Below are positions 38,241 to 48,114 of a DNA stretch of 64,000 nucleotides, piece after piece. A program made the position numbers and the translations under genes. The notes under the pieces were generated by a model. The model saw nothing but the letters and a program-made list of their open reading frames with translations. It had not been told where the DNA came from and made no database searches. Numbering within the stretch: the first letter of the stretch is position 1; the number at the start of each line of letters is the position of its first letter. The stretch covers positions 14,511,501 through 14,575,500 of the forward strand of contig JAYKKI010000032.1 of assembly GCA_039881145.1 (NCBI GenBank). Direction: 5' to 3'. Source of the stretch: Druceiella hillmani (lineage: Eukaryota; Arthropoda; Insecta; Lepidoptera; Hepialidae).

Positions 38241-38800
38241 TCTCTATACTAACATAAATAGTTTAAAGTTTGTCTGTTCGCGCTAATCTCTAGAACCACA
38301 GGTTCTATTTAAAATTTCTTCTTGTTTTAGAATACGCATACTTTGAAATTAATTATAGATTATATATCGACATGCTACATAGAGATAGCGTTGTAATAAA
38401 AAAAATGTGGGTGTACTTATGTACGCACGTTAGAAGTTGTACTTCTTGTATTACAAGAATAATTATCCGAATTACCGAAACTTAGATAAATACACTTAAA
38501 ATATTCACAATAAATAAAAGTTTTTTTTATTATGTTTCTTTTCTTATAGTTTTTCTATTAAATTTCAATTATTAAAAATATTGTTTAAAAGAAGAGATAC
38601 AATTTAGATTTGTATGAACATAAAACACGTATTGTGTATCTATAAATACACGTGTTTAGTGACTGATACTATATTAGTCACTATACGCGTGTTTAGTGAG
38701 CAACTTCACCCTGTCGATTTTTGTTGCATCGTGCACGCGCATCGTAAAATTTTACTCTCATCATTTTTTTCATAATACCGCTAAAGAAGTATAATTTAAA
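38241..38800 (+). mobile_element. Helitron-like 5' end joined to F1-family sequence (copy 3)
   Basis: TCTATACTAACATAAATAG at 38243 followed by TTTGTCTGTTCGCGCTAATC and TAGAACCACAGGTTC matches the 5' start of lepidopteran Helitron-like repeats as I recall it. Downstream, GTACGCACGTTAGAAGTTGT at about 38422 matches the 20.03-kb block, and 38690-38795 (TTTAGTGAGCAACTTCACCC, CGCTAAAGAAGTATA) matches the F1 flanks at 20.56-20.70 and 33.5-33.6 kb. An inverted pair TAGTGACT/AGTCACTA lies at about 38657-38683. The three F1 sites may be deletion products of one larger element. No 3' CTAG terminus was seen. Confidence 0.5.
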
Positions 38801-39429
38801 ATATATAACAAAAGTTGGGGAGCACCGTTTAAATAGCGCGAGATAGAAAGGCCGGCTTATATATTGATTGATCATCCCTAGTTTTCCCACTGATTCAACC
38901 CCGACCCGTCGACCGATGTCCACGTGAGGAAGAAAAGCATAACTGAAATAATTTTACGCAGGAAACCGTGGAACAAAGCTAATTCTGTTGTAATCTTGTA
39001 TCAATATACTTTTTTCTTTACCTTTACTAAAACTCCATATTCAACCATTTTAATAGGTTGTGATTTATGAAATTTTAACTTTCTTTGCAGAAAATTTAAT
39101 ACGGAGTCAATTTAGTATCATTTTGATACTACTTATCAAAATTATGTCGAGTAACATAATATAATTAGGTATTTGTGTCCCCTGAATTATAATAAGCATA
39201 ATTTCATAAAAATTGATCTACTCTGAACCTACACATTTCTATGCCTTCCTGATCTATGTAATTTGAAATGCTGGTTCTAATGAAAATTTACAATTTTTCA
39301 GATTTTCCAAACCGATGGTCGAAAAATTGGAGGAAGGAAGACAGATTTATGTTGTTTTGAATTTAAATTCCATTAACGGAGCTCAAAAAAGAAAAGAATG
39401 CTAAATTAAACCTAAATTTCTTTATAAAA
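38801..39429. other. Non-coding sequence
   Basis: A small GC-richer patch at 38810-38935 (CCCCGACCCGTCGACCG) underlies a 76-codon minus-strand frame (38923-38693) with no motif. The rest is AT-rich. Confidence 0.4.
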
Positions 39430-39930
39430 ATTTATTCAAGGATACCCAACTATAATCCATTCCATTTCAGAAGAAAACGTTTGTAAACAAATCAATTTGA
39501 TAGTTTAAATATATTTGACACAAATCTACATTCTATCAGTGAAGGACTATTCACAAAACGTATTATACATTTTATTCACGATATAATTAAAGCTTGTATT
39601 ATATTAAGTTAATAAACTGTCATGAAAAATAATGTTGCAAATATCATTCACGAATATTTTACTAATTTGAATTATGAAATTTGGAGGAAAAAAATAGACA
39701 ATCGTAAATATTAATCGAGTAAAACTCAGAGGTATAAAACATTTTAAAAAAATATACCAAATGTTCCAGTAGGTATGAAGTCTACACCCGTATACGCTAT
39801 TCGTTACACGTCATTTATTTTATAATGTCCTGAATTGCAAATCAGTTTCAATTTGAGATTAACGACGTAGACTATCTTTCTGGTGTGACGCTGAAGCACG
39901 ATAGAAAAAGTAAACGGGACAGAGTATTGG
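39430..39930 (+). repeat. Dispersed repeat family R3, copy 1
   Basis: 39455-39745 aligns with 54110-54420: CCATTCCATTTCA, CAATTTGA-AGTT, ATAAACTGTCAT, ATTTTACTAA and ACTCAGAGGTATAAAACATT. 39850-39925 (GACTATCTTTCTGGTGTGAC, GATAGAAAAAGTAAACGGGA) is the reverse complement of 54885-54970. No coding potential. It is probably a non-autonomous DNA element. Confidence 0.6.
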
Positions 39931-40419
39931 TACCTTACAATAAATATATTTTACATATACATCGCATTTAGTATAAATGTAATGAAAAAAACGTTTTGAC
40001 ATTTTATTTTCCAGTGAATGCTAGTATTGATTTGTAACGTAAAATTCATGTTTTATATATAGTATAGGTCAGTGTTTTTTTTTATAATAGTACGTTAGAA
40101 ATAAGGTTTAATGCCAATGTTCTGCATTATTTATACGCATTTTGGCTTTATATTATACAAAGTACATATACAAACTTCATACATTCTTCATATTTTTATG
40201 AAGTAACTATTATTTATACAGCGTAAAAAAATTTAGTTTTTTCTTGCTATACATGCAAGAAAAAATTAAAATTTTTTATGACATTACCAATATGGACTTG
40301 CCATTTATATTACCCACGTGAGTACAAGAAAAAAGTTACAATACTTGAACTCTCATTTTGTTTTGCTTACAAATATTCTCTTTGGAATGGATGAGGTGTA
40401 AATAGTAGGTAGGAAAAAC
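39931..40419. other. AT-rich non-coding sequence
   Basis: Nothing recognised. Confidence 0.5.
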
Positions 40420-40590
40420 AATTTTCGCATCAACTTGACATTTACGCGTTGTTAAATTAAACATTATTTCTTATATATTTTGCTACATATTAACCAGGAT
40501 CCCTGTATGAAGCATCTATTCGCATATTGCTCTAAAACTATGGAATCATTGAGGCCGTGACGGACGGACGGACAATGAAAATGTTATTTA
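40420..40590 (+). mobile_element. GGTTCCG-family dispersed repeat, copy 5 (eroded 3' part)
   Basis: GAGGCCGTGACGGACGGACG at about 40551 stands where other copies have GGCTGTGACAGACGGAC. The GGTTCCG terminus is missing. Confidence 0.4.
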
Positions 40591-40854
40591 TTTAAATAAA
40601 ATAAACAGATATACAAACAGATATAACATAATCATTTTCTTGTACTGTACCCGTACGTCGATTTAATTCGTACAATAACGATAAGTTTTTTTTTATATTA
40701 TTGTACCCGACTGTGCAAAAGCAAAGGCTTAAAGTTATATTTTCTGTACTAATCTATGATGGAGAGATTTTATTCCCGCGTAGCAGTCGAACGGCTTAAG
40801 GGTTTTTAACGATTTAGACATGATTCGATTCGGGAGTGTTTACGAGTGAGAGTG

Positions 40855-40856
<2 letters not shown>

Positions 40857-40891
<35 letters not shown>

Positions 40892-40895
40892 TATA
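40857..40895. repeat. (TA)n microsatellite abutting a LINE fragment
   Basis: TA dinucleotides with one CA interruption, directly next to the 3' end of the reverse-transcriptase relic. Confidence 0.95.
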
Positions 40896-41032
40896 TCATA
40901 GTAAGCCATCCTCAACCATTTTGGTGTAGGCCTCCTTCAATCTGTACCACTCGGTTCTATTTTGAGCTGTCTGGATTTAGTTTGTTCCCGCTACTTTCAT
41001 CATGTCACCCTTCCATCTCATTTCAACCCTTT
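40896..41032 (-). pseudogene. Non-LTR retrotransposon (RTE-like) reverse transcriptase, C-terminal fragment
   Basis: On the minus strand, one frame from 41032 to the stop at 40896-40898 reads RVEMRWKGDMMKVAGTN, one in-frame stop, then IQTAQNRTEWYRLKEAYTKM. The spacing R-W-x-D-x-x-K-x-A-G, A-Q-x-R-x-x-W and L-x-E-A is the C-terminal signature of RTE-type endonuclease-reverse transcriptases common in insects. About 45 residues remain of a protein of roughly 1000, consistent with 5' truncation during retrotransposition. The stop is followed at once by a TA microsatellite, in the place where such elements carry simple-repeat tails. The GXLY-type catalytic regions are absent. Confidence 0.7.
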
Positions 41033-42080
41033 AGTCAACATGAAACGAGTATATAATGAGACGAAAATTTAATAGTGCGATCGCTCGCGGTTATTTTTTT
41101 TCAGATATATTTTTTTTCGTTCAAAATCTATTGGTATAGGTATAACAAGTAAGACGATAAAAAATAATAACAAAAATATGTACATTAATATACTTATAGT
41201 CTAATTATAAATATCTACAAATAATAAATCCAATGGCGAACTTCAGTCGAAATGATGAATTTGGCTTTAGACACCGAGGAGGAGGAAGGAGATTTGGAGA
41301 AGGATAAGAATGATGAACATGGAGACTGGTATTGTATTAAAATCCCTTTCCAAAAAACTATTCATTCGTACAGAATAAGTTTTCCATATTTTTGTAAAAT
41401 TACGTAAACGCGCAGCATTTCTTTTTAGGATAGATCAATAACTATGTAATAAAAGGCTGTAGGTTTGCAAAATCTTAACGCGTATTAAAAAAAAACATAC
41501 AACCGATTTTATATCTAAAAGGAGAAAATAAATTAACAAAATTTATTAACTATGCCTTCATCATTATGAGGAGTCATCTTTTCGCAGTCTTATGTGACTC
41601 TTAGCAATGTCAGATCAGTCTCTGGTTTAGTTCTCTCGACCCACAAATGTTAAAAAATGAACGACCCGAACTCATTTAATGTAATAACATAACGTATGTC
41701 TAGCGAGATCCTTTCGAAGAAATTCCTTTCTTTTTTAGTGTTTTTTTAAAAAAATTTTCGAATCAAAATGTCATTTGATTTTAGTGTGCTATTACACAAA
41801 TGTTTTGTTATCTGGGATAGACCATTTACCGCCTAAGTTTGATATGCAAAATCGAACAATATTTCACTTGAGGAAAAGTAATATTCAATTAATAAATATA
41901 CAAAATCATAAATACTTAATAACTATACTTCCTAAATAGGCTCTTCTTTACAATTTTCTCAACGTCATAATTTGTCTTTCTATATTTATATTTTTTGTAA
42001 TCAGTTTTAATCAACTTTTTTTATAATAAAAGTAATGTTTTTGACATAGATATAAGGATAATAAGATACATAGAAGCCGG
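41033..42080. other. Mostly AT-rich non-coding sequence
   Basis: An acidic 50-codon frame begins at about 41251 (MMNLALDTEEEEGDLEKDKN) in a purine-rich patch (GAGGAGGAGGAAGGAG). It has no recognised domain and may be chance. Confidence 0.35.

Positions 42081-42148
<68 letters not shown>
42081..42148. repeat. (TA)n microsatellite
   Basis: TA dinucleotides with one CA interruption. Confidence 0.96.
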
Positions 42149-42152
<4 letters not shown>

Positions 42153-42185
42153 TGTTAAACACCATTATTTTGATAATAATTACAA

Positions 42186-42410
42186 GTGTTTGCTAAATAC
42201 AGCCGCGTGCGTTCATCAAACTCGAATACGGCTTCTGTCGGGGTGTACGCTCGTAGGCCTATTCTGTTCCCTGTGTGGTTTATTTATACGGATGCCGTTG
42301 TTAGCATTCGTGATGAAGGTACTTCAGACGAGGGTTGTGGCCAGAAAATAAGTTTTGGGATTGTAGGCAAAATCTGGCTTCCGTTCAGCGACTGGGGTAA
42401 AAGTTAAGCA
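42186..42410 (+). other. Balanced-composition open frame, possible coding relic
   Basis: 73 codons from GTG at 42186 to TAA, reading SRVRSSNSNTASVGVYARRP, then WFIYTDAVVSIRDEG and GIVGKIWLPFSDWGKS. The codons are far less AT-biased than the flanks and the frame ends exactly where AT-rich DNA resumes. No ATG, splice sites or recognised domain. It could be a fossil of a retrotransposon or gene, or a conserved non-coding island. Confidence 0.25.
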
Positions 42411-42775
42411 ATTTTATTTAAGGGTAAACTTTAAGGGTATTTACAGTCAGAATAAATTACACCTTCCTTCAAAATCAAAGAGATAGATCTATACCAAAGA
42501 AAAAAAAATTATTAACATTGTATTGGACTTTAAATATTATAATTTGAATATTATTAAATTTATTTTGTAGTGTGAATCCATAGAGGTTCGGCAATATTAC
42601 AGTTAATTTTTAATTACATCCCAAACTTTAGAAAACAACACTACCTTTAATAAAAATTTGCAAAAGGTGAATTAATTTTTAATGGAAAATTATCACGTGT
42701 ATCCAAAAATAAACAAATAAAATAAGAGAATAAAATACCATGAACTAAAAACAATATTAACCTTATTGAACGGAT
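42411..42775. other. AT-rich non-coding sequence
   Basis: Nothing recognised. Confidence 0.5.
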
Positions 42776-42855
42776 GGTTTATTATTAAATCGATCCGAAT
42801 TCCGAATCCGAATCGGACCGATTTAATAAGTGAATTCAGATCGATTCAATAAATC
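42776..42855. repeat. Nested imperfect palindromes
   Basis: TTATTAAATCGATCCG (42782-42797) pairs with CGGACCGATTTAATAA (42814-42829) with one mismatch. The same left arm with its GAATTC extension also pairs with GAATTCAGATCGATTCAATA further right, giving two alternative hairpins. CCGAAT is repeated in the centre. Confidence 0.75.
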
Positions 42856-44579
42856 ATATTTTGATGCAGTTATAAACTAAAACAAAAATTTCTTCAGTTT
42901 ATAATTCAATGCTCCAAAAAGTAAAATATTGCATGTTTCTTTATTGCTTTATTTAAAATTTATTCCATACAAGTATGTTTTCATTTCAAAGTAATCTATA
43001 ATGTTTCCGCCGAGGAGCCGCATTTTGCAAATACCGTATTATGCTGGTAAATGTACATTAAGGATTGATTTAATAATAACTGTTTATCACTCAAAATCTA
43101 AACACGTCGACTTGCATCGTCAGTCAAAGAAAATTAACTAGATGGCGTTAGCACAAGTACATGGCGCAAACGAAACTGGAAGATATTTTAATATAACATC
43201 TACCGCGCGCATTTTTTTGCAGAAAATCATAATTTTTAATTAAACAGTTATCTAAGTTGTTATGGATTATTACGCGTATTTATTATGATATATAATCAAA
43301 TAAAGTAAGTTTTTTTAAAATGTCTTCCTAGAAGCTAGAAATTACCATATTCTATTAGGAATTACTAACCAAATGTACTCCGAAAAGTACAGTTACCCTA
43401 CCGCCAACGTAATAATAACTACAAACACTCATTATATGCAAAATAATATTAAGCAATTCCAAAATGGCGTCATACACACATTCATATTGGAAACTACCCC
43501 ATCACATTTGTAATTTAGGGCTTAAGTGTGCTTGTCAATAGAGGGGATGACAGACGAAGGGTGGGGGACACGCCGTCTGCTGAAAGATTGCAATGTATGG
43601 ATTGTACGAATGTATGATGATGATTGTATGGTTGACTGGTTGAGAGCTATGCGTGTATAGGGAGAAGGGGGTTTGTTTGGTCTTATTTAATTTTTTATAT
43701 TTTACATTTTTTTCATGTTCCGCGTAAATTTCTAGAGATTTCGTGACTTCGTATCATTTGGGTGAATTGTAATGTGTTGCATCGAATAACATAGAGCTAT
43801 ATTCTATATTTAATTTTTTTTTAATAAAGGCTTTCGGTATTTTGATTAAAATTTAGTCAGTACATCGGATTGACTCGTTGAATTCGTTACTCTTTTGAAA
43901 TAATGGAAAATATAAATTTAGAATTTGCCAAAATTATTGCAAAACGATGAATAAGTTATGAATTCGTTTATTATTATTTCTCAATAAGTATATTTCTATA
44001 AAAAAAACTACACATTATTGAATACTTTTGCGTATTACTTTTCGAAATATTGAAGTTTGATAGTAACCAATGTATTTCAGCTTAAATAGATGAAAACCAT
44101 AATTGTTAATTTGACTAAAATATAAATTAACTCCATAAATTATTTCATGAATACCATAATGGTTATCGTAACTAAAATTATAAATGTGATTTATTTTTAT
44201 TTGTTTCTCACCTGAAAATTGTAAAATTAAGCTAATTATTGCTAATAAATTTGGCTTATGTATAATTTATGCAATGGAACGATGCATAGGTTTACAATAA
44301 TGCGTAGGTACACAATAATAACACCGGTTAAATGTTTTTTACTTAACTACGTTTAATAAACTGTACATATTGTGATAAAATCTTTAAATATCTAAGTACT
44401 TTTATAACTCCGGAAATAAAAGAATTTCTACAGAGAGAATCTCAATATTTTTTACTGAAAACTAATAATAAAATACTATAATGTATATATAATGGCTCTG
44501 TATGTATATTAGAGCATATTTTTCTGAGTACAGCAAAATATTCTACAATATTTATGACTGTGATAATCTAATCGTTTAG
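42856..44579. other. AT-rich non-coding sequence
   Basis: CTAGATGGCGTTAGC at about 43139 resembles the AGATGGCG core of insect CTCF-type sites. 43530-43680 is G-rich (AGGGTGGGGGACACGC). No gene recognised. Confidence 0.4.
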
Positions 44580-44641
44580 CGGACAAATCTTGTCGCCTTA
44601 ACTAAAAAAATCATGCAGGCGAGTCTCGGGCAAGAGCTAGT
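44580..44641 (+). mobile_element. Helitron-type 3' end
   Basis: CGAG-t-CTCG hairpin followed by GGCAAGAGCTAG ending at 44640 and a T at 44641. The hairpin, spacing and CTAG-T match the Helitron 3' signature and resemble the CGCGGGCAA-AGCTAGT ending I recall in lepidopteran Helitrons. The body of the element upstream could not be delimited. Confidence 0.55.
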
Positions 44642-44859
44642 ATGTCAATAAACGATAATCATTTTGGATACTTGGATAATTTTCCTCTTCTGTAAATAAA
44701 TGTAAAAGAAAATTAGATTTAGCCTTAATAAACCGAATCACACATGTAAAAATAATATTCCAATATTACTCCATACTCAGATAGATACGTATATTAAATT
44801 TTAATCTTTAAATATGGTTATAACAGATAAGTTAATGTTCTATATTTCATGCAAATAAG
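44642..44859. other. AT-rich non-coding sequence
   Basis: Nothing recognised. Confidence 0.5.
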
Positions 44860-45030
44860 ATCACACGTTATATGCGTAACGTACGTAACTCTCTCTCTCT
44901 CTCCTTCTGTCTTCACTAACTCATATCTCCCTCTCAACTTCCGTTCGTCTCGCCCGATCACACTTTTCGTAACGCTCTCGTCATGCGTTCACCAGCTTAC
45001 TCCCCAAGTCAAGCGTGCGTAAAGAAGTTT
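44860..45030. repeat. Pyrimidine-rich segment with (CT)n
   Basis: ACTCTCTCTCTCTCTCCTTC at about 44888 leads into a long C/T-biased stretch ending with ACGCTCTCGTCATGCGTTCA and CCAGCTTACTCCCC. It looks like part of a dispersed lepidopteran repeat by memory, but no second copy is present here. Confidence 0.35.
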
Positions 45031-45559
45031 TATTTCAAAAATAGTACAAACATTCTATAATAATCGACTAAGCATTTTTTATTCGTGGTTACATAATATG
45101 TGCAAAATTTTAGTTTGTATAAGAATGACAGGAATGTATTTTAAAATATTTAAACCAACAATTACCATCCACACCCCAATTTCCCTAACTAATTCCACTA
45201 TATTGAGAACGTGCGTGTAGTGGTGCTTCGATGGCCCTAAGCACGTCAAATATTTAATATTGGCTTTGCATTAATATTGGGATTTGAATAGTGTCCATTA
45301 TCGAATATACTCTCAGTAGTAACTATTGTGGGTTGGTTAGATATATTGTTATTAATCGGGTAACTTCCGGTCACATTTTCGAACTAGAATGATTTGGTTT
45401 GTTTTGCTCATTAATTGTCGGTTGCGTGTAACCCGTAACGTAGACAACTGACAATCATCAAGAAAATAGAACATGTAGTATTTAATACTCTGACGCACAT
45501 TTCCTACAATAGTCGGCCCTACATAAAAATTGGAGCTACTCTGGCCGATCTAGATGTTA
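45031..45559. other. Mostly AT-rich non-coding sequence
   Basis: Nothing recognised; CAATAGTCGGC at about 45508 recurs at 45704 in the next island. Confidence 0.4.
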
Positions 45560-45740
45560 CAAATTAAAATGCGCTAACAGATAAAAGATAGAGCATACAG
45601 CTGAACACACGCTGAAGTACGCGGGAGATATTTAGACGGTGGCGCATGTCCCTTAACGTATGCATTGAGTCGCTGGAAACTCGACCACCAAGTTAGTCCC
45701 ACAATAGTCGGCAATTTTCGGCTGCCGACTCACCACCGAT
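45560..45740. promoter_or_regulatory. GC-richer island with hairpin AGTCGGCA/TGCCGACT
   Basis: A perfect 8-bp inverted repeat AGTCGGCA-attttcggc-TGCCGACT lies at about 45707-45731. Other motifs include GTACGCGGGAGATATTTAGA and GGTGGCGCATGTCCC. No coding evidence; the regulatory role is inference. Confidence 0.25.
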
Positions 45741-45849
45741 AAAAGTCTTCCATTTGCGTTTCGCGTAATACTTATTATTTAGTTAATACTAAGTTCCCCA
45801 TATTCAAAAAAATTATCTGCAAGAATTAAAAATCTGTATATATGTTAGC

Positions 45850-46455
45850 GGTTAAATCCGATTTCCGACAGACCTAATTTTGATTATGCCACACTAGTTA
45901 AGAAAACGCGTGTTAAGTGAAACCAATTTACCTAATCTGATAATAAATGAAAACTCCAGGTTAACTAGTATCACCTAGACAAAAGTAAATAAGCTCTCGT
46001 AAAACTTAACCTAGCCTAATATAACCTAACCTAACCTAACCTGGCCTAACCTAACCTAGCATAGCCTAACTTTATTAACCTAAACTAACCTAACCTAATC
46101 TAACATAACTTAATCAAAACTAACCCAACATAACTTAACATAACATAGCATAATTTAACCTGACCTAATTTAAACTAACCTAATTTAACCTAACCTAGTC
46201 CAGTCTATCCTAGCCTAACATAACCTGACGTAACTTGTCCTGACCTAACGTAATCAAACCTAACGTATCCTTACCTAATCTAACTATCTAACCAAATTTG
46301 ATACTTATACCTAGACAATACTAGCTTAACCCGAAGGGTGAATTTTATTATCAGGACAAATTGACACTGCTTAGGCTAGACTAGTTTTACTTTACATGCA
46401 CTTTCTAAACCAGTTAGGCCAAAGTAAAACTGGTTCTTCCTAAAACCGGATTTCA
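45850..46455. mobile_element. Foldback element with degenerate telomere-type core
   Basis: The left flank 45854-45990 and the right flank 46305-46453 are imperfect inverted repeats. From outside in, shared blocks are AAATCCG-TTT, GACC/GAACC, TTATGCC/TTTGGCC, AAAACGCGTG/AAAGTGCATG, CTGATAATAAA, GGTTAA-CTAGTAT and CTAG. Between them lies about 300 bp of CCTAA-like repeats. No transposase. Target duplications are not evident. A TA microsatellite follows within 8 bp of the right arm. Confidence 0.6.
46006..46300. repeat. Degenerate (CCTAA)n interstitial telomere-type array
   Basis: Dozens of CCTAA, CATAA, CTTAA and CCTAG units, the C-strand form of the arthropod telomere repeat TTAGG, with many substitutions. 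The cleanest run is at about 46024-46040. It is the core of the foldback element. Confidence 0.85.
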
Positions 46456-46459
46456 TCAG

Positions 46460-46460
<1 letters not shown>

Positions 46461-46513
<53 letters not shown>
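46461..46513. repeat. (TA)n microsatellite
   Basis: About 24 TA units with one G interruption near the end. Confidence 0.96.
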
Positions 46514-47275
46514 TTTTTAAGAAAGCCGAAAAGTATGGAAAGTGATATCGGAGCTCGAAATAAAAATAACTTATTTTTCATTTTATAAGAATATTACACA
46601 AGTATAACCTGAAAATCGACAATTTGTCAACGGTGAAAATCGAAAATTTTTTTTTTAAAAATTGTGTTCTTTTTCACTTTAAAATAATTATTTGATTACA
46701 AATCAACATCTAGTAAACATAAAATAAATTTGTAACGTTAATTAACGTCTAACAATTCATATGTTAAATTCGCATAATCGCACACTCATTTTTTAGATAA
46801 CAAAATCTTAAAATTATAGAGCAGACTTAGTAATGTGATCATGCTAATCATCAATAAACATAATGTAGTATCTAGTCATGATTATCATAATCACAGATTA
46901 ATTTGGTAATAAAATATTCAAATTATAAAACAGACTTAGCGAAATAATCATATTAAGCATAAATACTCATCACCTAATCTAGTATCTAGTCATTAGTCAC
47001 ATAAATAACATAATTAATTCTAAGATTTTTTCTTATGTAAATAAAACAGGCTTTTAAAAAAACAGTGCGTTAATACCCTTGTATGACAATTTGTTACTGA
47101 TTTTTGTAATGCATCGGACAAGGAGAACTCTCTGTCGATTTCAACAGATGTCAGTTTCATTGTGTTTAAAGTTTTCTAAAGAAGTTTCGAACTTTCAGTA
47201 AGTTTTCAGTTGTTTCAACTAACAGACTCCTTATTAATGTTGCTCTTTTTTTTAAGGAATTTCGGGTAATCGGGT
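46514..47275. other. AT-rich non-coding sequence
   Basis: Part of 47100-47275 may be the 3' portion of the neighbouring hAT relic, but no terminal inverted repeat is visible. Confidence 0.4.
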
Positions 47276-47545
47276 TCAGGTAGAAACTGCAGATTTAGCA
47301 GTAGCCTGAATCTTTTTAATTATGTCTACAATTTCTAGACGTATTGCCTGGTTTAGGTATAAAATAATTTTGCTGGAGTTTTTACTTCCAAACTTCTTCA
47401 TTACGTTTGGACCATCACTGATGGTGGCCACAATACGTTTTCAAAGTCCAATTGAAATTGTTTCGATGTATCTTCGACTATTTGTTTGGCCTCTTCGGTA
47501 CCGTATTTTCTGGGTATTTAAACCAGTTCCGAATTAAAAACTTCT
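47276..47545 (-). pseudogene. hAT transposase fragment
   Basis: On the minus strand, reading from 47545 downward: SELV, stop, IPRKYGTEEAKQIVEDTSKQ, FQLDFEN; then after a frameshift near 47430, IVATISDGPNVMKKFGSKNS and LYLNQAIRLEIVDIIKKIQ to a stop at 47276-47278. The order ...LD.(N)D IVA.T.DGA.VMKKFG then C..H..HLAV.DV corresponds to the hAT catalytic core, where the aspartate of the SDG motif is retained. The expected C..H pair is replaced here. About 90 of the roughly 600 residues are left. The plus-strand 71-codon frame 47322-47537 is its antisense shadow. Confidence 0.65.
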
Positions 47546-48114
47546 CCGTTCATACATTGCAAACACAAACTAAATTACCTCCGGTTTCGGACGTTGGTCA
47601 GTTTATCACTGTAAGGTTGAAACGTTAAAATCTTTGAAAGTTGGAAATTAAGATCTTTGAAAGTCCGTTCGTGTTTAAAGTTCTATAAATTGGGCGTCTT
47701 CTCCATAAGAACTTCGCAATCACAAGACATGAATCGAAAACAGACTGACTGACCGGCTGTTACCAAGGATTTGTAAACATATTTACACTGACACAGTCAC
47801 AAATGCCACTGTTCTCTTAAACAGACGTCACAAAATAACAATATGGCGGCGAAAGCTTTTTCATTGTACTCACTCGGTAAGTCACGTACCTACGAGAATT
47901 ACGTAATTATTTCTTAAGCTAACAGATGGTGCCCTCAGAGACAGAATACTTAAAGCGTGAGATAACAAAGCTTATTATGAGCTTTTGTAAACAAAATTAT
48001 TACAACACGATTTCTATAAACGTGTCCCGAGACTCGACCCGAAAGTTCGAGTTACGAGACAGTTAAATTTGGTAAAAATTCCGGCACTTCGAGACATGAG
48101 ACGACCCAAACCCT
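47276..48114 (-). mobile_element. hAT transposon relic, 3'-truncated or eroded
   Basis: The minus-strand start at about 48114 reads TTAGGGTTTGGGTCGTCTCA, a hAT-like terminal sequence with CTCGAAGTGCCGG inside it. A decayed hAT transposase segment follows at 47545-47276. The stretch between carries 5' non-coding sequence including the GCCGCCATATTG phrase at about 47853. The matching right terminus was not found, so the extent is approximate. Confidence 0.55.

Noticed and set aside
47322..47537. 71-codon plus-strand frame
   Set aside because: Antisense shadow of the hAT transposase fragment.
47843..47882. Short first exon ATGGCGGCGAAAGC... ending at G|GTAAGT, and a YY1/Pho-like AATATGGCGGC site
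   Set aside because: Attractive start context and donor, but it lies in the 5' region of the hAT relic, in the opposite orientation, with no downstream exon.
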